From: Asanoa iriomotensis
GTDB taxonomy: Bacteria; Actinomycetota; Actinomycetes; Mycobacteriales; Micromonosporaceae
Reading direction: 5' to 3'
DNA length: 34,244 nucleotides
Assembly (NCBI RefSeq): GCF_016862515.1
Contig: NZ_BONC01000077.1
Span: 1-34,244 of the forward strand
Below are positions 7,633-16,913 of the stretch, piece after piece; positions within the stretch are counted from its first letter, which is position 1, and each line of letters opens with the position of its first letter. The notes below the pieces were generated by a model, which was not told the DNA's origin, did no database searches, and was given only the letters and a program-made list of their open reading frames with translations. The position numbers and the translations under genes were made by a program.

Positions 7633-9984
7633 TCAGGAGAGTGCGGCCGCGCCGTGTGCTGGCACGTCGAGTTCGGACAGTCGGTCGCCGTGCGCGACGA
7701 CGACCTGGTGTGGTGCGCCGCGGAGGTCACGGAAGACCGCGCTCTCCACGGCGCCGCCGACCCAGCTCAGGTCGACCGCGAGTCCGCCGCGCACCCGCAG
7801 GCCGGTCACCCGGCCGTGGGGCCATTCGGCTGGCAGTGCGGGTAGCAGCTCGACGCGGCCGCGGTGGCTCTGCACGAGCATCTCCGCGATCGCCGCGGTG
7901 AAGCCGTAGTTGCCGTCGAGCTGGACGGGTGGATGGGTGCTGAACAGGTTCGGCAGGAGCCCGCCCCACTGCGACCCGTCGACCGGGGCGTGCGCCTGGT
8001 GGTCACGGTCGAACGGGGTGAACGCTTCGAGCAGCAGCGCCCGCGCCTGCGCGGCGTCGCCGAGCCGGGCCCGCAGCGCCACCTTCCAGGCCCACGACCA
8101 GCCCATGGCGCCGGGTCCGCGGGCGTCGAGGAACCGGCGCGCCGCGGCCGACAACGACGGGGTGTCGACCAGATCGAGCGGGTAGAGCGCCACCAGCGGC
8201 GACAGGTGCCGGTGGCGCGGGTCCTCGTCCATCAGGTCCGCCGACCATTCGCGCAACCGGCCGTCGGCGCCGACGGTCAACGAGGGCAGCCGGTCCAGGG
8301 CCTTGGCGAGCTCGGCGTCGAGGGGATCCGCCAGTCCGAGGTCGGCGATCGCCACCCGGGCCCGCTGCAGCAGGGAACGGATCAGCGCGATGTCCGCCGC
8401 CGTCGACACGCTCAGCGCTTCGGGCCGCCCGTCCGGGCCGACGTACAGGTTCTCGGGCGAGGTCGACGGGGTGGTGCGTAACCCACCCGTCGCGGGGTCG
8501 TCCACAATCCAGTCCAGGCAGAACAGCGCGGCGCCGCGCAACAACGGCCAGACGGTCTCCGAGAGCAGCGCACGGTCGCCGCTGAACTCGTAGCGGTCCC
8601 AGAGGTTGTGGGTCAGCCAGACGCCGCCCATCATCCAGATCGCCCAGCTCGGCGCGCCGTGCCCCATGCCGACCGGCAGGCTCCAGCCCCAGAGGTCGCT
8701 GTTGTGGTGTGCGACCCAGCCGCGGGCGCCGTAGAGCCGCCTCGCCACCTCGGTGCCGTTGTCCCGCAGCCGGCGCACGAGCGCGGCCAGCGGGGCGGCC
8801 GGGTCGTCGAGCCCGACCACCGGCGCAGGCCAGTAGTTCATCTGCGTGTTGATGTTGATGGTGTAGTTCGACGACCACGGCGGCCGCAGGTCCTGGTTCC
8901 AGATGCCCTGCAGGTTCGCCGCCGGCCCGCCCGCGCGCGACGAGGCGCCGAGCAGGTAGCGCCCGTACTCGGCCAGCACCGTGGCCCGCAGGCCCTCGTC
9001 GGCGCCGTGCAGGACGTCGCGGTGGACGTCCCAGGTGCCGGCTCGCCGGCCGCCGATCGCGAAACGCGCGCCCGAGACGTGGTCACGGATGTCGGCCACG
9101 TGCTCGGTGAACCGTTCGGCCCGCGCCAGTGCGGCCCGCGCGGTCGTCCGCGCCCGTTCCCGGATCTCCTCGCGCGAGGAGGTCCGCCAGTCGGCGCCGT
9201 CCGGGCCGTCCCACCACAAGCCGGCCCGGCTCGACGTCGACAGGGCGATCAGCAGCCGGCTCGCCCCACGGACCCGCAGGTAGTCGCCGTCCCGACCCTG
9301 CGTTCCGTCGCTGTGCACCGCGAGCGCCGCGGTGGCGAAATGGTCGAAGCCGCCGTCATAGACATGAGCCGGCTCGCCCGGCTCGTGCAGCGGGGCACCG
9401 TCGACGGGCGCGACGAGGTCCAGCGTGATGCCCGCCGCCGCGACGTCCCGGCCCACGGCGCGCAGTGGCGTCGTCAGGGCGACGTCGACGTCGAGCACGG
9501 GCCCGTCGGCGATGTACTCGACGAACAGGCAGCGGGCCGGCGCGGAGACGAAGGTGCGCCGGGTGACGGCGCTGCCGGCCACGTCGAGCCGCTCGGTCAC
9601 GTGCGACTCGTCGAGGTCAAGGATCCGGGCAGGCTCCCCGCGTACGCCGTGGGTGTCCAGGGTCAGGTCGACGAACGGCAGGTACTCCTGCGAGTAGCGA
9701 CCCTCGAACGTCATCACCAACGCCTCGGCGCGCCGGAGGTCCCCGGCGTCGATGGCGGCCCGGACCTCGGCGAGCCGCTCCGGGCCCGCGCCGGCCGCGA
9801 CCACGGCGTCGAGCGCCTCGGCCGGCCCGTCCGGGTGGCCCGACCAGATGGTCGCGTCGTTGACCTGGATCCGGGCCCGGGCGCCGCCGAACACCATCGC
9901 GCCGATGCGGCCGTTGCCGAGCGGGATGGCCTCGACCCATTCGCGGGCGGGCGCGGACCAGGACAGGCGCAGGTTCCCGGTCAT
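7633..9984 (-). CDS. GH95 alpha-L-fucosidase / alpha-L-galactosidase, cytoplasmic
   Basis: A 783-residue GH95 enzyme, close to the catalytic core size of the family, with no signal peptide or extra modules. The order is an N-terminal beta-sandwich (PLGNGRIGAMVFGG near residue 18), then an (alpha/alpha)6 barrel with NYWPAP (from residue 383), HHNSDLWG, TSPEN with Glu511 as candidate acid, and QLDGNYGF with Asp690 matching the region of the catalytic Asp in Bifidobacterium AfcA. GH95 enzymes remove terminal alpha-1,2-L-fucose or alpha-L-galactose by inversion. Its ATG overlaps the permease stop (TGATG). With the importer and GH36 genes around it, it probably trims an imported fucosylated or galactosylated oligosaccharide. 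Confidence 0.93.
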   Translation of the reverse strand: MTGNLRLSWSAPAREWVEAIPLGNGRIGAMVFGGARARIQVNDATIWSGHPDGPAEALDAVVAAGAGPERLAEVRAAIDAGDLRRAEALVMTFEGRYSQEYLPFVDLTLDTHGVRGEPARILDLDESHVTERLDVAGSAVTRRTFVSAPARCLFVEYIADGPVLDVDVALTTPLRAVGRDVAAAGITLDLVAPVDGAPLHEPGEPAHVYDGGFDHFATAALAVHSDGTQGRDGDYLRVRGASRLLIALSTSSRAGLWWDGPDGADWRTSSREEIRERARTTARAALARAERFTEHVADIRDHVSGARFAIGGRRAGTWDVHRDVLHGADEGLRATVLAEYGRYLLGASSRAGGPAANLQGIWNQDLRPPWSSNYTININTQMNYWPAPVVGLDDPAAPLAALVRRLRDNGTEVARRLYGARGWVAHHNSDLWGWSLPVGMGHGAPSWAIWMMGGVWLTHNLWDRYEFSGDRALLSETVWPLLRGAALFCLDWIVDDPATGGLRTTPSTSPENLYVGPDGRPEALSVSTAADIALIRSLLQRARVAIADLGLADPLDAELAKALDRLPSLTVGADGRLREWSADLMDEDPRHRHLSPLVALYPLDLVDTPSLSAAARRFLDARGPGAMGWSWAWKVALRARLGDAAQARALLLEAFTPFDRDHQAHAPVDGSQWGGLLPNLFSTHPPVQLDGNYGFTAAIAEMLVQSHRGRVELLPALPAEWPHGRVTGLRVRGGLAVDLSWVGGAVESAVFRDLRGAPHQVVVAHGDRLSELDVPAHGAAALS

Positions 9985-10865
9985 CACTTGATCCCCGAGA
10001 AGCCGATGGAGTTGACGATGCGCCGGCCGAACACCATGAACAGGGCCAGCATCGGCAGAGCCGCGACCAGCGTCGCCGCCATCAGGCCCGCCCAGTCCGG
10101 CTGCGACTGCGGCGAGGACTGCTTGAACACCGCGAGGGCGAGCGTGAGCGGCTGCACGGAGTCGTCGCTCGTGGCGAGCAGCGGCCAGAAGTAGTCGTTC
10201 CACATGCCGATGAAGCCCAGGATCGACAGCGTGACGATCGGCCCGCTGGTCATCGGCAGCGTGATGCCGAACAGCACCCGCAGCTTGCCGGCGCCGTCGA
10301 TCAGCGCCGCTTCCTCGATCTCGGTCGACAGGCCCAGCATGAACTGGCGGAGGAAGAAGATGTTGAATGCCGAGAACAGCGCGCCGGGCAGGATCAGGCC
10401 GGTGAACGTGTTGAGCAGGCCGAGCTCCTTGACCAGCACGAAGTTCGGCAGCAGGGTCAGGATGCCGGGCACCATCAGCGCGGTCAGGAACAGGCTGAAC
10501 ATGAAGTCGCGGCCGCGCCACTGCAGCCGGGCGAACGCGTACGCCGCCAGGGTCGAGAAGAACACGATCAGCCCGGTCGACAGCGACGCGTAGATGACCG
10601 AGTTGAGCAGGTAATGTCCGATGTGGATCGAGGCACCGGAGCCACCCTCCGCGATGGACTGTTCCGTGGTCGCCAGGCCCAGCACGCGCTGGAACGGACC
10701 CCACGTGAAGCCGACCGGCAGGAGCGAGGCGGGGTGGGCGGAGAGGGCGTAGTTGTCGGACAGGGCGGTCCGCAGGATCCAGTAGAACGGGAAGATCGTC
10801 ACGAACAGCACACCGACGAGGTACGTCCACGCGGCCGCACGGCCGATGCTGAGTTTGCGGCTCAT
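9984..10865 (-). CDS. Carbohydrate ABC transporter permease (MalG/UgpE type)
   Basis: A 293-residue inner-membrane permease with about six membrane helices; the first follows the N-terminus (AAWTYLVGVLFVTIFPFYWI). The EAA loop (EEAALIDGAGKLRVLFGITLP) contacts the ATPase. The ATG at 10865 overlaps the upstream permease stop by 4 bases, so the two subunits are made together. Its stop shares one base with the GH95 start. No ATPase gene is in this locus. Confidence 0.95.
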   Translation of the reverse strand: MSRKLSIGRAAAWTYLVGVLFVTIFPFYWILRTALSDNYALSAHPASLLPVGFTWGPFQRVLGLATTEQSIAEGGSGASIHIGHYLLNSVIYASLSTGLIVFFSTLAAYAFARLQWRGRDFMFSLFLTALMVPGILTLLPNFVLVKELGLLNTFTGLILPGALFSAFNIFFLRQFMLGLSTEIEEAALIDGAGKLRVLFGITLPMTSGPIVTLSILGFIGMWNDYFWPLLATSDDSVQPLTLALAVFKQSSPQSQPDWAGLMAATLVAALPMLALFMVFGRRIVNSIGFSGIK

Positions 10866-11821
10866 GCGTTGGTGTCCGATTCGCTTGCCCGCAGCAGGCG
10901 CATCTGCAGGAACGTGATGGCTATGAGGATCACGAAGAGGGACAGCGACATCGCGGCCGCGTACCCGAAGTCGAACTGCCCGAACGCCTTGCTGTAGATG
11001 TACATCTGCAGGACGTTGGAGGCGTTGGCCGGGCCGCCCTTGGTGGTCACCTGGACGATGTCGAAGACCTGGAACGCGCCGATGACGTTGAGCACGACCA
11101 CGAGGGCGAGGATCGGCCGCAGCAGCGGCAGCGTGAGCCGGCGGAACATCGTCAGCTCGCTCGCGCCGTCGACCCGGCCGGCCTCGTAGATGGTCGGCGG
11201 GATGGTCTGCAGCCCCGCGAAGATGATGATCGAGGTGTAGCCCATCTGCTTCCACACGCTGATCAGCGCGATCGACGGGATCGCCCAGCTCCGCGAGGTG
11301 AGGAACTGGATGCCGTCGCCGCCGAGCGCCTTGATGACGATGTTGACGATGCCGAGCTGGGTGTCGAGCATCCAGGACCAGACGGTGCCGGCGACCACGG
11401 CGGAGATGAGGAACGGCAGGATGATCAGGCCGCGGATCACCGTCGACGAGGTGAGGCGGTGCAGCACCGCGGCCGTGGTGATCGAGACGACCAGGCTGAT
11501 GCTCACCGACAACAGGACGAAGTAGACGGTGACGCCGAGCGCCGACCAGAAGACGTCGTCGTGCAGGAGCTGCACGTAGTTGTCGAGGCCGATCCACTCC
11601 GGCGGGCTGAGCACCGCGAAGTCCGTGAAGCTCAGGTAGATGCCGCGCACCGTGGGATAGGCGGCGAAGACCAGGAACCCGACCAGGGCCGGGGCGATCA
11701 GCACCCAGGCGAGCTTGGCGTCGCCGCGGTGCGCGGGCGAGTGCGGGCGGGACTTCCCGCGCCGCCCGACCGCGTCTCGCGGTGGCCGCTGCCCGCGTGC
11801 CGTTGATTCCAGGACCGCCAT
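10862..11821 (-). CDS. Carbohydrate ABC transporter permease (MalF/UgpA type)
   Basis: A 319-residue permease, first gene of the minus-strand operon. After a basic cytoplasmic N-terminus of about 35 residues come roughly six membrane helices beginning LAWVLIAPALVGFLVF, and the EAA loop EAGRVDGASELTMFRRLTLP. It pairs with the next permease to form the membrane channel. The ATG at 11821 lies about 50 bases after the predicted transcription start, with a GGGAG upstream. Confidence 0.95.
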   Translation of the reverse strand: MAVLESTARGQRPPRDAVGRRGKSRPHSPAHRGDAKLAWVLIAPALVGFLVFAAYPTVRGIYLSFTDFAVLSPPEWIGLDNYVQLLHDDVFWSALGVTVYFVLLSVSISLVVSITTAAVLHRLTSSTVIRGLIILPFLISAVVAGTVWSWMLDTQLGIVNIVIKALGGDGIQFLTSRSWAIPSIALISVWKQMGYTSIIIFAGLQTIPPTIYEAGRVDGASELTMFRRLTLPLLRPILALVVVLNVIGAFQVFDIVQVTTKGGPANASNVLQMYIYSKAFGQFDFGYAAAMSLSLFVILIAITFLQMRLLRASESDTNA

Positions 11822-11875
11822 TGGTCTGCCTGCTCCCGCATGTTTCCGGCTGGTTGCCCCTGCGCTTGCCGCGCC

Positions 11876-11905
11876 AGACTAAACATGGTTTATTTACGCC
11901 GTCAA
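11876..11905 (-). promoter_or_regulatory. Predicted promoter of the ABC importer-GH95-ROK operon
   Basis: On the minus strand, TTGACG (-35, 11900-11905) is followed after 18 bases by TAGTCT (-10, 11876-11881). The spacer holds almost all of the TAAAC-ATG-GTTTA palindrome, so a bound repressor would exclude RNA polymerase. Confidence 0.55.
11880..11892. promoter_or_regulatory. TAAAC-ATG-GTTTA palindrome, candidate ROK operator
   Basis: A perfect 5+5 inverted repeat with a 3-base centre, AT-rich in very GC-rich DNA, in the only divergent promoter of the sugar locus. Control of both arms by the ROK protein at 4925-6097 is inferred from position. Confidence 0.6.
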
Positions 11906-11941
11906 GTAACCCTGTCGTAACGTCTGCGGAGGCTGTTACAC

Positions 11942-14098
11942 ATGCATTCCGGCGCCAACGCCGTCATCGCCCTGCGTGCCGGAGGAGCGGCCTTCGTCGT
12001 CGAGATCTGCCATCCGGTGCCCCGGGTGCTGCACTGGGGAGCCGACCTCGGCGCGGCGCTGGACGGCCTCGCCGAGACCGCGGAGCCCGCCGTCCTCAAC
12101 AACTCGCCCGACTCGCCGCGGGTGTTCTCGGTCTGGCCGAGCGAGCGCGACGGCTGGTCCGGCACGCCCGCACAGGAGGGCAACGCTTCCGGGTACGACA
12201 CGACGCCGCGACCCGCGCTTGCCGCACACCGGGTCGAGGTGCCGGCGGACGGCGTCGGCGGGCGGCTCGAGCTGTCGTTCACGGACGCCGGGCTGCGCTC
12301 GTCGGTCGTCTACGAGCTGGACCGGTTCGGCGTGCTGGCGGTCTCGCTGAGCGTCGAGAACGCCGCCGCGCGTGCGTACACATTGGATGGTTTGCTGGCC
12401 TTGCTGCCCGTTCCCGAGCGGGCGGTCGAGCTGGTCGACTTCACGGGGAAGTGGTGCCGGGAACGGGCTCCGCAGCGGGCACCGTTCGGGTTCGGCACCC
12501 ATCTGCGGTCGACCAGGCGCGGCAAGCCGGGGCACGACTCCCCCTTCCTGTTGATGGCCGGCACGGCGGCGTTCAGCTTCGGGCACGGCGAGGTCTGGGC
12601 GTCGCACCTGGCGTGGAGCGGCGAGCAGCGATACCTCGCCGAGCGGCTGCCGGAGGGTGCCGGCGCGTTCGCGGCCGCCATCGGTGCCGGCGAGTCGCTG
12701 CGCTCGGGTGAGGTGATCCTGGCCGCGGGCGAGCGCTACACGGCCCCGACGGTGCTGTTCGTCTGGTCCGGCGCCGGCACGGACGGTGTCGCGGACCGGC
12801 TGCACCGCCGGCTGCGGGCCCGCGCCGGTCACACCGTGACGCCGCGCCCGCTCGTGCTCAACACGTGGGAGGCCGTGTACTTCGACCACGACCTGGACCG
12901 GCTGACGGCGCTGGTCGAGCGGGCCGCGACGGTCGGCGTGGAGCGGATCGTGCTCGACGACGGCTGGTTCCGCGGACGCCGGGACGCGGACGCGGGCCTC
13001 GGCGACTGGTTCGTCGACCCAGACGTCTGGCCGGACGGCCTCGAACCGTTCGTGAAGGTCGTGCGCGCGCACGGCATGCAGTTCGGGCTCTGGTTCGAGC
13101 CGGAGATGGTCAACCTCGACTCTTCGCTGGCCCGCGACCACCCGGACTGGATCCTCGGTCCGGCGGCCGGGCTGGGCCCGAGCGCGCGGCGGCAGTACGT
13201 GCTCGACATCGCCCGGCCGGACGCGTACGCGTACCTGCTCGGGAGGCTCGACGCGTTGGTCGCCGCGCATGCGGTCGACTACCTGAAGTGGGACCACAAC
13301 CGCGACCTGCTCGAGGCGGTGAGCCGGTCCGCCACCGGGGAGCGGCCAAGCGTCCGGCGCCAGACGCTGGCCCTCTACCGGCTCCTCGACGAGTTGCGGG
13401 CCCGCCACCCCGCCCTGGAGATCGAGACCTGCTCGGGCGGCGGTGGCCGCGTCGACCTGGGGATCCTGGACCGCACCGACCGGGTGTGGGCGTCGGACTG
13501 CAACGACCCCGTGGAGCGGGCGCAGATCGAGCGGTGGACCCGGACGCTCGTACCGCCGGAGCTGATCGGTTCCCACCTCGGCGCGGCCCGTTCGCACACG
13601 ACGTCGCGGACCACGGACCTGTCGTTCCGGCTCGCCGTGTCGCTGACCGCGCACGCGGGCATCGAGCAGGACCTGACCGCCGCGTCGGAGGCCGAGCTGG
13701 CGACGATCGCCGCGTGGTCGGCGCTGTACCGGGAGTTCCGGCCGCTGCTGCACACGGGCCGGGTGGTCAACGCGGACCTGGCGGACGACGCGGTGGCGCT
13801 CTCCGGCATCGTGGCCCAGGACGGCTCGCGGGCGCTGTTCACCTGGCTGCGCTTCCGGACCTCGGCGGCGGGCCAGACGGGCCGGGTCCGCTTCCCCGGC
13901 CTCGACGCCGACGCCAGGTACCGGGTCGTGGTCCGCGAGGAGCTGGGGGCGGCAAGCCGGCACGAGGCGGCCGACCCGTCATGGGTGGCGCGCGCGCCGA
14001 TCGTGCTCTCCGGCGCGGTGCTGGCAGTGGCCGGCGTGCCCCTGCCCACGCTCAACCCGCAGCAGGCCATGCTGATCGACATCGAGAGGACATCATGA
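11942..14098 (+). CDS. GH36 alpha-galactosidase
   Basis: A 718-residue GH36 enzyme that releases terminal alpha-galactose with retention. The N-terminal beta-supersandwich is followed by a TIM barrel with LNTWEAVYFDHD, LDDGWFRGRRD, GLWFEPEMVN, then YLKWDHNRD with Asp451 as nucleophile and ASDCNDP with Asp519 as acid/base; ETCSGGGGR is also typical. Length matches the family. No signal peptide is present, so it acts in the cytoplasm. The ATG at 11942 has GGAGG 9 bases upstream. It is divergent from the importer operon and overlaps the SGNH gene by 4 bases. Confidence 0.95.
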   Translation: MHSGANAVIALRAGGAAFVVEICHPVPRVLHWGADLGAALDGLAETAEPAVLNNSPDSPRVFSVWPSERDGWSGTPAQEGNASGYDTTPRPALAAHRVEVPADGVGGRLELSFTDAGLRSSVVYELDRFGVLAVSLSVENAAARAYTLDGLLALLPVPERAVELVDFTGKWCRERAPQRAPFGFGTHLRSTRRGKPGHDSPFLLMAGTAAFSFGHGEVWASHLAWSGEQRYLAERLPEGAGAFAAAIGAGESLRSGEVILAAGERYTAPTVLFVWSGAGTDGVADRLHRRLRARAGHTVTPRPLVLNTWEAVYFDHDLDRLTALVERAATVGVERIVLDDGWFRGRRDADAGLGDWFVDPDVWPDGLEPFVKVVRAHGMQFGLWFEPEMVNLDSSLARDHPDWILGPAAGLGPSARRQYVLDIARPDAYAYLLGRLDALVAAHAVDYLKWDHNRDLLEAVSRSATGERPSVRRQTLALYRLLDELRARHPALEIETCSGGGGRVDLGILDRTDRVWASDCNDPVERAQIERWTRTLVPPELIGSHLGAARSHTTSRTTDLSFRLAVSLTAHAGIEQDLTAASEAELATIAAWSALYREFRPLLHTGRVVNADLADDAVALSGIVAQDGSRALFTWLRFRTSAAGQTGRVRFPGLDADARYRVVVREELGAASRHEAADPSWVARAPIVLSGAVLAVAGVPLPTLNPQQAMLIDIERTS

Positions 14099-14679
14099 CC
14101 ACCATCGTTTTCGCCGGCGACAGCATCACGGACTGCGAGCGCCGCACAGACCCGGACGGCCTCGGCGACGGCTACGTGCGCCTGATCGCCGCGCGGTTGG
14201 ACCCGGCGATCCGGGTCGTCAACCGCGGGATCAGCGGCAACAGCACCCGCGACCTGCGCGACCGCTGGGCCGCGGACGTGCTGGCGGAAAGCCCCTCGCT
14301 GGTGAGTGTGCTGGTCGGCATCAACGACACGTGGCGCCGCTACGACAGCGGGACCATCACGACGGTCGAGGAGTTCGAGGACAACTACCGGGCGCTGCTG
14401 GACCCGCTGGCCGGCGTACCGCTGATCCTGATCGAGCCGTTCCTGCTGCCGATCGACGAGGTCCAGGTCACCTGGCGCGACGACCTCGACCCGAAGCTCG
14501 CGGTCGTCCGGAAACTGGCCGCCGAGTACGCCGCGACGCTGATCCCGGCCGACACGGCCTTGGCCGCCGCGGGCACGCCGGCGGATATGGCACCGGACGG
14601 CGTCCACCCGAGCCCCCGAGGCCACGACCTGCTCGCGTCGCTGTGGCTGGACCACGCGAAACCGCATCTTTTGCGGTGA
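14095..14679 (+). CDS. SGNH/GDSL hydrolase, probable carbohydrate esterase
   Basis: A 194-residue SGNH hydrolase with the four blocks in place: GDSITD near residue 7 (nucleophile Ser), NRGISGNSTRD (Gly), VGINDTW (Asn) and DGVHPSPRGH (catalytic Asp and His). Such enzymes remove acetyl or other acyl groups. It has no signal peptide and is coupled to the GH36 gene (ATGA overlap), so it probably deacylates imported oligosaccharides before or during galactose removal. Lipase activity is less likely from the context. Confidence 0.9.
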   Translation: MTTIVFAGDSITDCERRTDPDGLGDGYVRLIAARLDPAIRVVNRGISGNSTRDLRDRWAADVLAESPSLVSVLVGINDTWRRYDSGTITTVEEFEDNYRALLDPLAGVPLILIEPFLLPIDEVQVTWRDDLDPKLAVVRKLAAEYAATLIPADTALAAAGTPADMAPDGVHPSPRGHDLLASLWLDHAKPHLLR

Positions 14680-14705
14680 CAGGCGCGCGGTCGAGGCGGC
14701 CGTCG

Positions 14706-14740
14706 CCGCGGCGCAGCCGTTCACCGTGGCGCCGCCGCGG
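14706..14740. terminator. Terminator-like hairpin between convergent genes
   Basis: CCGCGGCG (14706-14713) pairs with CGCCGCGG (14733-14740) across a 19-base loop, in the gap between the plus-strand SGNH gene and the minus-strand TPR gene. It has no U-tract, as is common in actinobacteria, and could serve both strands. Confidence 0.45.
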
Positions 14741-14750
14741 TCCTGGGCCG

Positions 14751-15413
14751 CTAGCGTCGGCGGGTCAGCTCGGTCCGCGCCTCCAAGACCCAGCCGGCGA
14801 CCGCGTGCGCGCCGGAGTCGCTGGCGAGGGTGGCGGCCTCGTCGAGCAGCGCGCTCGCGTCGCCCGGGCCGCCCTCGGCGGTGAAGTGGGCCTGTGCGAC
14901 CAGGTTCGCCGCGACACCCGCCGTGAAGCCGAGGTCGCGGCGCAGCCGGGTGGACTCGGCGAGGGCCGCGTGGGCCTCGTCGGTGCGGCCGGCGTGCTGG
15001 GCCGCGAAGGCCAGGTGGCGCAGCGCGTACGAGCGGATCAGGTCATCGCCTGCCGCCTCGGCCAGGTCGCGGGCGCGGGCGAACATCGCCTCGGTGGTGT
15101 CCATGTCGCCGCGCACCACCTGGTGGTAACAGCCCACCCAGAACTGGGCCTCGGCGGCGCCGCGGGTGTCGTCGAGCGCCTCGTAGAGGGCGAGTGCCCG
15201 CTCGAACAGCGCGATCTCGGCCGGATCCTCCGCGGCCTGCTCCCCCGCCGCCCGCGCCGACAGGTAGCGGGCGTGCCGGATCCGCCCCCGGGCCACCGCC
15301 GTGTCGGCCTCGACCGCGTCGAGCGCACGGTCGGCGGCGTCGAGCCCGTCCTCGGCGCCGGCGAACAACGCCGCCTCGTAGCGCTCCCGGGCCTCGATGA
15401 GTCGATCATCCAT
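14751..15413 (-). CDS. TPR-like helical protein of unknown function
   Basis: A 220-residue soluble protein made of repeated helix pairs of tetratricopeptide type, for example ARYLSARAAGEQA, ALYEALDDTRGAAEAQFWVG, ALRHLAFAAQHAGRTDEAHAAL and AGWVLEARTEL. Such repeats usually bind partner proteins or peptides; there is no catalytic domain. The ATG at 15413 is the most likely start, though its ribosome-binding site is weak. It is divergent from the xylanase gene. I cannot link it to a pathway. Confidence 0.8.
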   Translation of the reverse strand: MDDRLIEARERYEAALFAGAEDGLDAADRALDAVEADTAVARGRIRHARYLSARAAGEQAAEDPAEIALFERALALYEALDDTRGAAEAQFWVGCYHQVVRGDMDTTEAMFARARDLAEAAGDDLIRSYALRHLAFAAQHAGRTDEAHAALAESTRLRRDLGFTAGVAANLVAQAHFTAEGGPGDASALLDEAATLASDSGAHAVAGWVLEARTELTRRR

Positions 15414-15469
15414 TTCGCCGAGTGTAGGTAGCGCCCGCGTGCCGCGCTGACCGCCGCGACCCCGATACT

Positions 15470-15486
15470 TCCGGAAACGTTCCGGA
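15470..15486. promoter_or_regulatory. TCCGGAA-ACG-TTCCGGA inverted repeat upstream of the xylanase gene
   Basis: A perfect 7+7 inverted repeat with a 3-base centre. With the related site at 15606-15617 it forms a pair of TTCCGGAA-type sites in the xylanase/TPR intergenic region. The form suits a dimeric sugar-responsive repressor, such as a LacI member, but no regulator gene is adjacent. Confidence 0.45.
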
Positions 15487-15605
15487 TCACACGCGTGCGG
15501 CTGACGGCCGGAACCTCGGCCGCGCGATGGCCCGGCCAGGTCGGGTGACGTAACCGCAGTACAGCGCGTCATCGACGCGTACACCGGTCGATTTGATGTC
15601 CGGGA

Positions 15606-15617
15606 ACTTCCGGAAGT
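15606..15617. promoter_or_regulatory. Perfect 12-bp palindrome ACTTCCGGAAGT at the xylanase promoter
   Basis: It lies 2 bases upstream of the predicted -35 of the xylanase promoter and shares the TTCCGGAA core with the repeat at 15470-15486. It is a candidate operator or activator site. Confidence 0.5.
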
Positions 15618-15619
15618 CG

Positions 15620-16739
<1,120 letters not shown>

Positions 16740-16743
16740 CCGC

Positions 16744-16766
16744 GACCTCCTGACCTCCTGACCTCC
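16744..16766. repeat. Tandem GACCTCCT repeat
   Basis: Three near-perfect copies of GACCTCCT lie just after the xylanase stop and before the terminator hairpin. Function unknown; possibly replication slippage. Confidence 0.6.
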
Positions 16767-16804
16767 GGCCCCGTGGCCCGGCGACACCGCCGCGCCACGG
16801 GGCC
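16767..16804 (+). terminator. Strong terminator hairpin after the xylanase gene
   Basis: GGCCCCGTGG (16767-16776) pairs perfectly with CCACGGGGCC (16795-16804) across an 18-base loop. No U-tract follows. It separates the xylanase from the SARP gene. The remainder of 16805-16913 is AT-richer and presumably holds the SARP promoter, but I see no convincing -35/-10 pair. Confidence 0.65.
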
Positions 16805-16913
16805 GCCGCCGGTGATCGAGTCGTAACCATTTCGCTACGGGCGGGGATCGTGGCCGGCCGCCCCGGCGGGCATGCTGATGCCATCGGAGTCCATCTGTTG
16901 CGAGGTGCGGCGC

